DNA of 64,000 nucleotides from Rhizobium album (GTDB taxonomy: Bacteria; Pseudomonadota; Alphaproteobacteria; Rhizobiales; Rhizobiaceae). Of this stretch, positions 62,063 to 64,000 are shown in pieces. The notes below the pieces were generated by a model, which was given only the letters and a program-made list of their open reading frames with translations, was not told the origin of the DNA and made no database searches. The stretch spans positions 1-64,000 of the forward strand of contig NZ_QFBC01000013.1 in the NCBI RefSeq assembly GCF_003122325.1, given 5' to 3'. Each line of letters begins with the position of its first letter. Position 1 is the first letter of the stretch. The translations under genes were made by a program, and so were the position numbers.

Positions 62063-63541
62063 ATGCAAGACAAGATCGACCATCTCCGCATCCTGCCGGT
62101 CGGGCCGCAATCCCTTTTCATCAACGGACAGTGGCAGGCGGCACAGGCCGGCGGCGCCATGAACGTCATTTCGCCCATCGACGGGCGGTTGCTGACGACC
62201 ATCGCCAACGCCGATGCGGCCGATGTCGACCGTGCGGTTCTCGCCGCCCGCGCCGCCTTCGAAAAAGGCAGCTGGTCGAAGGCAGCACCGGCCGAGCGCA
62301 AGAAAGTGCTGCTGCGCATTGCCGAACTGATCGAAAAACACGCGCTGGAACTCGCGGTTCTCGGCGTCCGCGACAACGGCACCGAAATCTCCATGGCGCT
62401 GAAGGCCGAACCCGGCAGCGCCGCCGGCACCTTCCGCTATTATGCCGAGGCGATCGACAAGGTATACGGCGAAATCGCCCCGACGGCGGAAAACATCCTC
62501 GGCCTGGTGCATCGGGCGCCGGTCGGTGTCGTCGCCGCCATCGTGCCGTGGAATTTCCCGATGATGATCGGCGCCTGGAAAGTGGCCCCGGCACTCGCCG
62601 CCGGCAATTCCGTGGTGCTGAAACCCGCCGAAGGCGCATCGCTGACGCTGTTGCGGCTCGCCGAACTCTGTGCCGAGGCAGGCCTTCCCGAAGGCGTGCT
62701 GAACGTCGTGACCGGCCAGGGCGCCGTCTGCGGCGAAGCGCTCGGCCTGCACGGCGACATCGACGTGCTCGCCTTCACCGGCTCCGGCCCGGTCGGCCGC
62801 AAGCTGCTCGAATACTCCGCCCGCTCCAACCTCAAGCGCGTCTACCTGGAGCTTGGCGGCAAGTCGCCGAACATCGTCTTTGCCGACGCCCCCAATCTCG
62901 ACCAGGCGGCCAAGGTGTCCGCCTACGGCATCTTCCGCAATTCCGGGCAGGTCTGCGTCGCCGGTTCGCGGCTTCTGGTCGAGCGCTCGGTCTGCGAGGA
63001 GCTTTCCGAAAAGCTGGTGACGATCGCCGCGGCGATGAAGGTCGGCGACCCCCTGCAGGTGTCGACGGAGGCGGGCGCCATCGCCAGCGAAATCCAGCTG
63101 CAAAAGGATCTCGCCTATGCCGGGCAGGCCGTTGCCGAAGGCGCCGTCCTGCGCAGCGGCGGCAAGCGTATCCTGGAGGAAACCGGCGGTTTCTACATGC
63201 AGCCGACCGTCTTCGAGGTGAAACCCGGCATGACGCTGGCGCGGGAAGAGGTATTCGGCCCGATCCTGTCGATCATCCCCTTCGACACCGAGGACGAAGC
63301 GCTCGCAATCGCAAATAGTACCGAATACGGCCTCGCCTCGGCGGTCTGGACGCAGAACCTGTCCCGCGCCCATCGCATGGTGCGTGGCATCCGGGCCGGT
63401 GTCGTCCACGTCAATACCTATGGCGGCGCCGACAACACCGTGCCCCTCGGCGGCGTCAAGCAGTCCGGCAACGGCCACGACAAATCCCTGCACGCACTCG
63501 ACAAATACGTCGATCTGAAAACCGCCTGGATCCAGCTCTGA
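62063..63541 (+). CDS. Aldehyde dehydrogenase, PuuC / gamma-glutamyl-aminobutyraldehyde-like
   Basis: This 492-residue dehydrogenase has AIVPWNFPMMIGAWKVAPAL, YLELGGKSPNIVFADAPNLD with the Glu and FRNSGQVCVAGSRLLVERSV with the Cys. It resembles dehydrogenases of the PuuC group that act on amino-aldehydes, as would follow an aminotransferase on a diamine. It lies 71 bases after the permease. A 9-bp hairpin follows the stop. Confidence 0.87.
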   Translation: MQDKIDHLRILPVGPQSLFINGQWQAAQAGGAMNVISPIDGRLLTTIANADAADVDRAVLAARAAFEKGSWSKAAPAERKKVLLRIAELIEKHALELAVLGVRDNGTEISMALKAEPGSAAGTFRYYAEAIDKVYGEIAPTAENILGLVHRAPVGVVAAIVPWNFPMMIGAWKVAPALAAGNSVVLKPAEGASLTLLRLAELCAEAGLPEGVLNVVTGQGAVCGEALGLHGDIDVLAFTGSGPVGRKLLEYSARSNLKRVYLELGGKSPNIVFADAPNLDQAAKVSAYGIFRNSGQVCVAGSRLLVERSVCEELSEKLVTIAAAMKVGDPLQVSTEAGAIASEIQLQKDLAYAGQAVAEGAVLRSGGKRILEETGGFYMQPTVFEVKPGMTLAREEVFGPILSIIPFDTEDEALAIANSTEYGLASAVWTQNLSRAHRMVRGIRAGVVHVNTYGGADNTVPLGGVKQSGNGHDKSLHALDKYVDLKTAWIQL

Positions 63542-63554
63542 GACAATCCCGCCG

Positions 63555-63579
63555 CCGATGCCCGCGAAATGGGCATCGG
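63555..63579 (+). terminator. Hairpin after the aldehyde dehydrogenase gene
   Basis: CCGATGCCC at 63555-63563 pairs perfectly with GGGCATCGG at 63571-63579. No T-run follows, so termination may be partial or Rho-assisted. Confidence 0.45.
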
Positions 63580-63735
63580 ACGGCTTCTCGGCCAGACCGT
63601 CCGGAAGAGCCAGACATCAAGGCCAAAACGGCAAGCCCGAGCCGCGGGAACCGGAGTGTGCCCCCAAGCGTTTAGGCCTCGGGTGGCTTCCGTCCGGCGA
63701 AAGCCGCCCGTGTCTCAAGGGCGGGGAATTTTGAC

Positions 63736-64000
63736 GTGTATCTGGCCGATCAAGAGTTCAACATCGATGCCGCTCCTTTCCAGGACAGCATCATCCGCAT
63801 AGGGCAGAATGCCAGCGAAACGGCGACCGCCGACAAGGTGGCGTTTCTCATCGACGCAAAGGACTATTTCCGCCGCCTGCACCAGGTGCTGCGCCGCGCC
63901 AAGAACACCATCTGGATCGTCGGCTGGGATTTCAATCCGAACATCCGCCTGCGGCCGGAGACGGACGAAACGCTGGGCGGCCTGCTGCGGTCGGCGGTCG
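63736..64000 (+). CDS. Phospholipase-D-like protein, N-terminal part (cut by window end)
   Basis: From a GTG at 63736, preceded by GCGGGGA at suitable spacing, the frame reads VYLADQEFNIDAAPFQDSII, then ATADKVAFLIDAKDYFRRLH and RAKNTIWIVGWDFNPNIRL. This is the start of bacterial phospholipase D / cardiolipin synthase-like proteins, which have HKD motifs further on, outside the window. The GTG start is likely but not certain. Confidence 0.7.
   Translation, partial: MYLADQEFNIDAAPFQDSIIRIGQNASETATADKVAFLIDAKDYFRRLHQVLRRAKNTIWIVGWDFNPNIRLRPETDETLGGLLRSAV

Overview
The window reads as part of a repABC replicon (large plasmid or chromid) of a Rhizobiales alphaproteobacterium (Rhizobium, Agrobacterium, Ensifer or a close relative). 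The evidence is a complete minus-strand repA-repB-repC cassette with a likely antisense ctRNA, high GC with rhizobial gene style, and dispersed hairpin repeats of rhizobial type. The species cannot be named from sequence alone.

Layout. 0-1.3 kb: scrambled sequence and a broken IS701-type transposase. 1.4-6 kb: paoABC-type molybdenum aldehyde oxidoreductase with a divergent TetR regulator. 6-10.6 kb: DUF488 gene, an NsrR / group III truncated haemoglobin / DUF6522 cassette probably for nitric oxide, a PadR-siderophore-interacting-protein fusion behind a perfect palindrome, a Cys-cluster protein and a free methionine sulfoxide reductase. 10.6-14.5 kb: repABC, with a 24-bp perfect palindrome in the 3' end of repC that resembles a parS site. 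14.8-15.5 kb: HAD phosphatase.

15.5-41.3 kb is a large aromatic-amine catabolic island. A secreted copper amine oxidase and an aldehyde dehydrogenase, under a FeaR-like AraC regulator, turn phenylethylamine or tyramine into the aryl acetate. An ABC importer (livKHMGF type) and the complete phenylacetyl-CoA pathway follow: paaK ligase, paaABCDE epoxidase, paaG isomerase, paaZ, a fused hydratase/3-hydroxyacyl-CoA dehydrogenase, paaJ thiolase, paaI, paaN, and the regulators paaR and paaX. An extra PaaA/PaaC-like protein sits between paaZ and paaE. 41.4-43.1 kb: an Lrp regulator divergent from a lysine-dehydrogenase-like gene.

43.1-47.5 kb holds a wrecked ferric-siderophore uptake operon. The TonB receptor lacks its N-terminus, one permease has a nonsense codon plus an in-frame internal deletion, a second permease is cut after its first helix and joined to the C-terminus of a binding protein, and only the reductase gene is intact. 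47.5-53.9 kb: the homoprotocatechuate meta-cleavage pathway hpaIHGDEF with divergent hpaR, which completes the route from 4-hydroxyphenylacetate (tyramine branch), although the hpaBC hydroxylase is not in the window. 53.9-63.5 kb: a second amine or amino-acid locus with an APH-type kinase, two class III aminotransferases, a HAD protein, a UPF0261 protein, an IclR regulator, an APC permease and an aldehyde dehydrogenase. The window ends inside a phospholipase-D-like gene.
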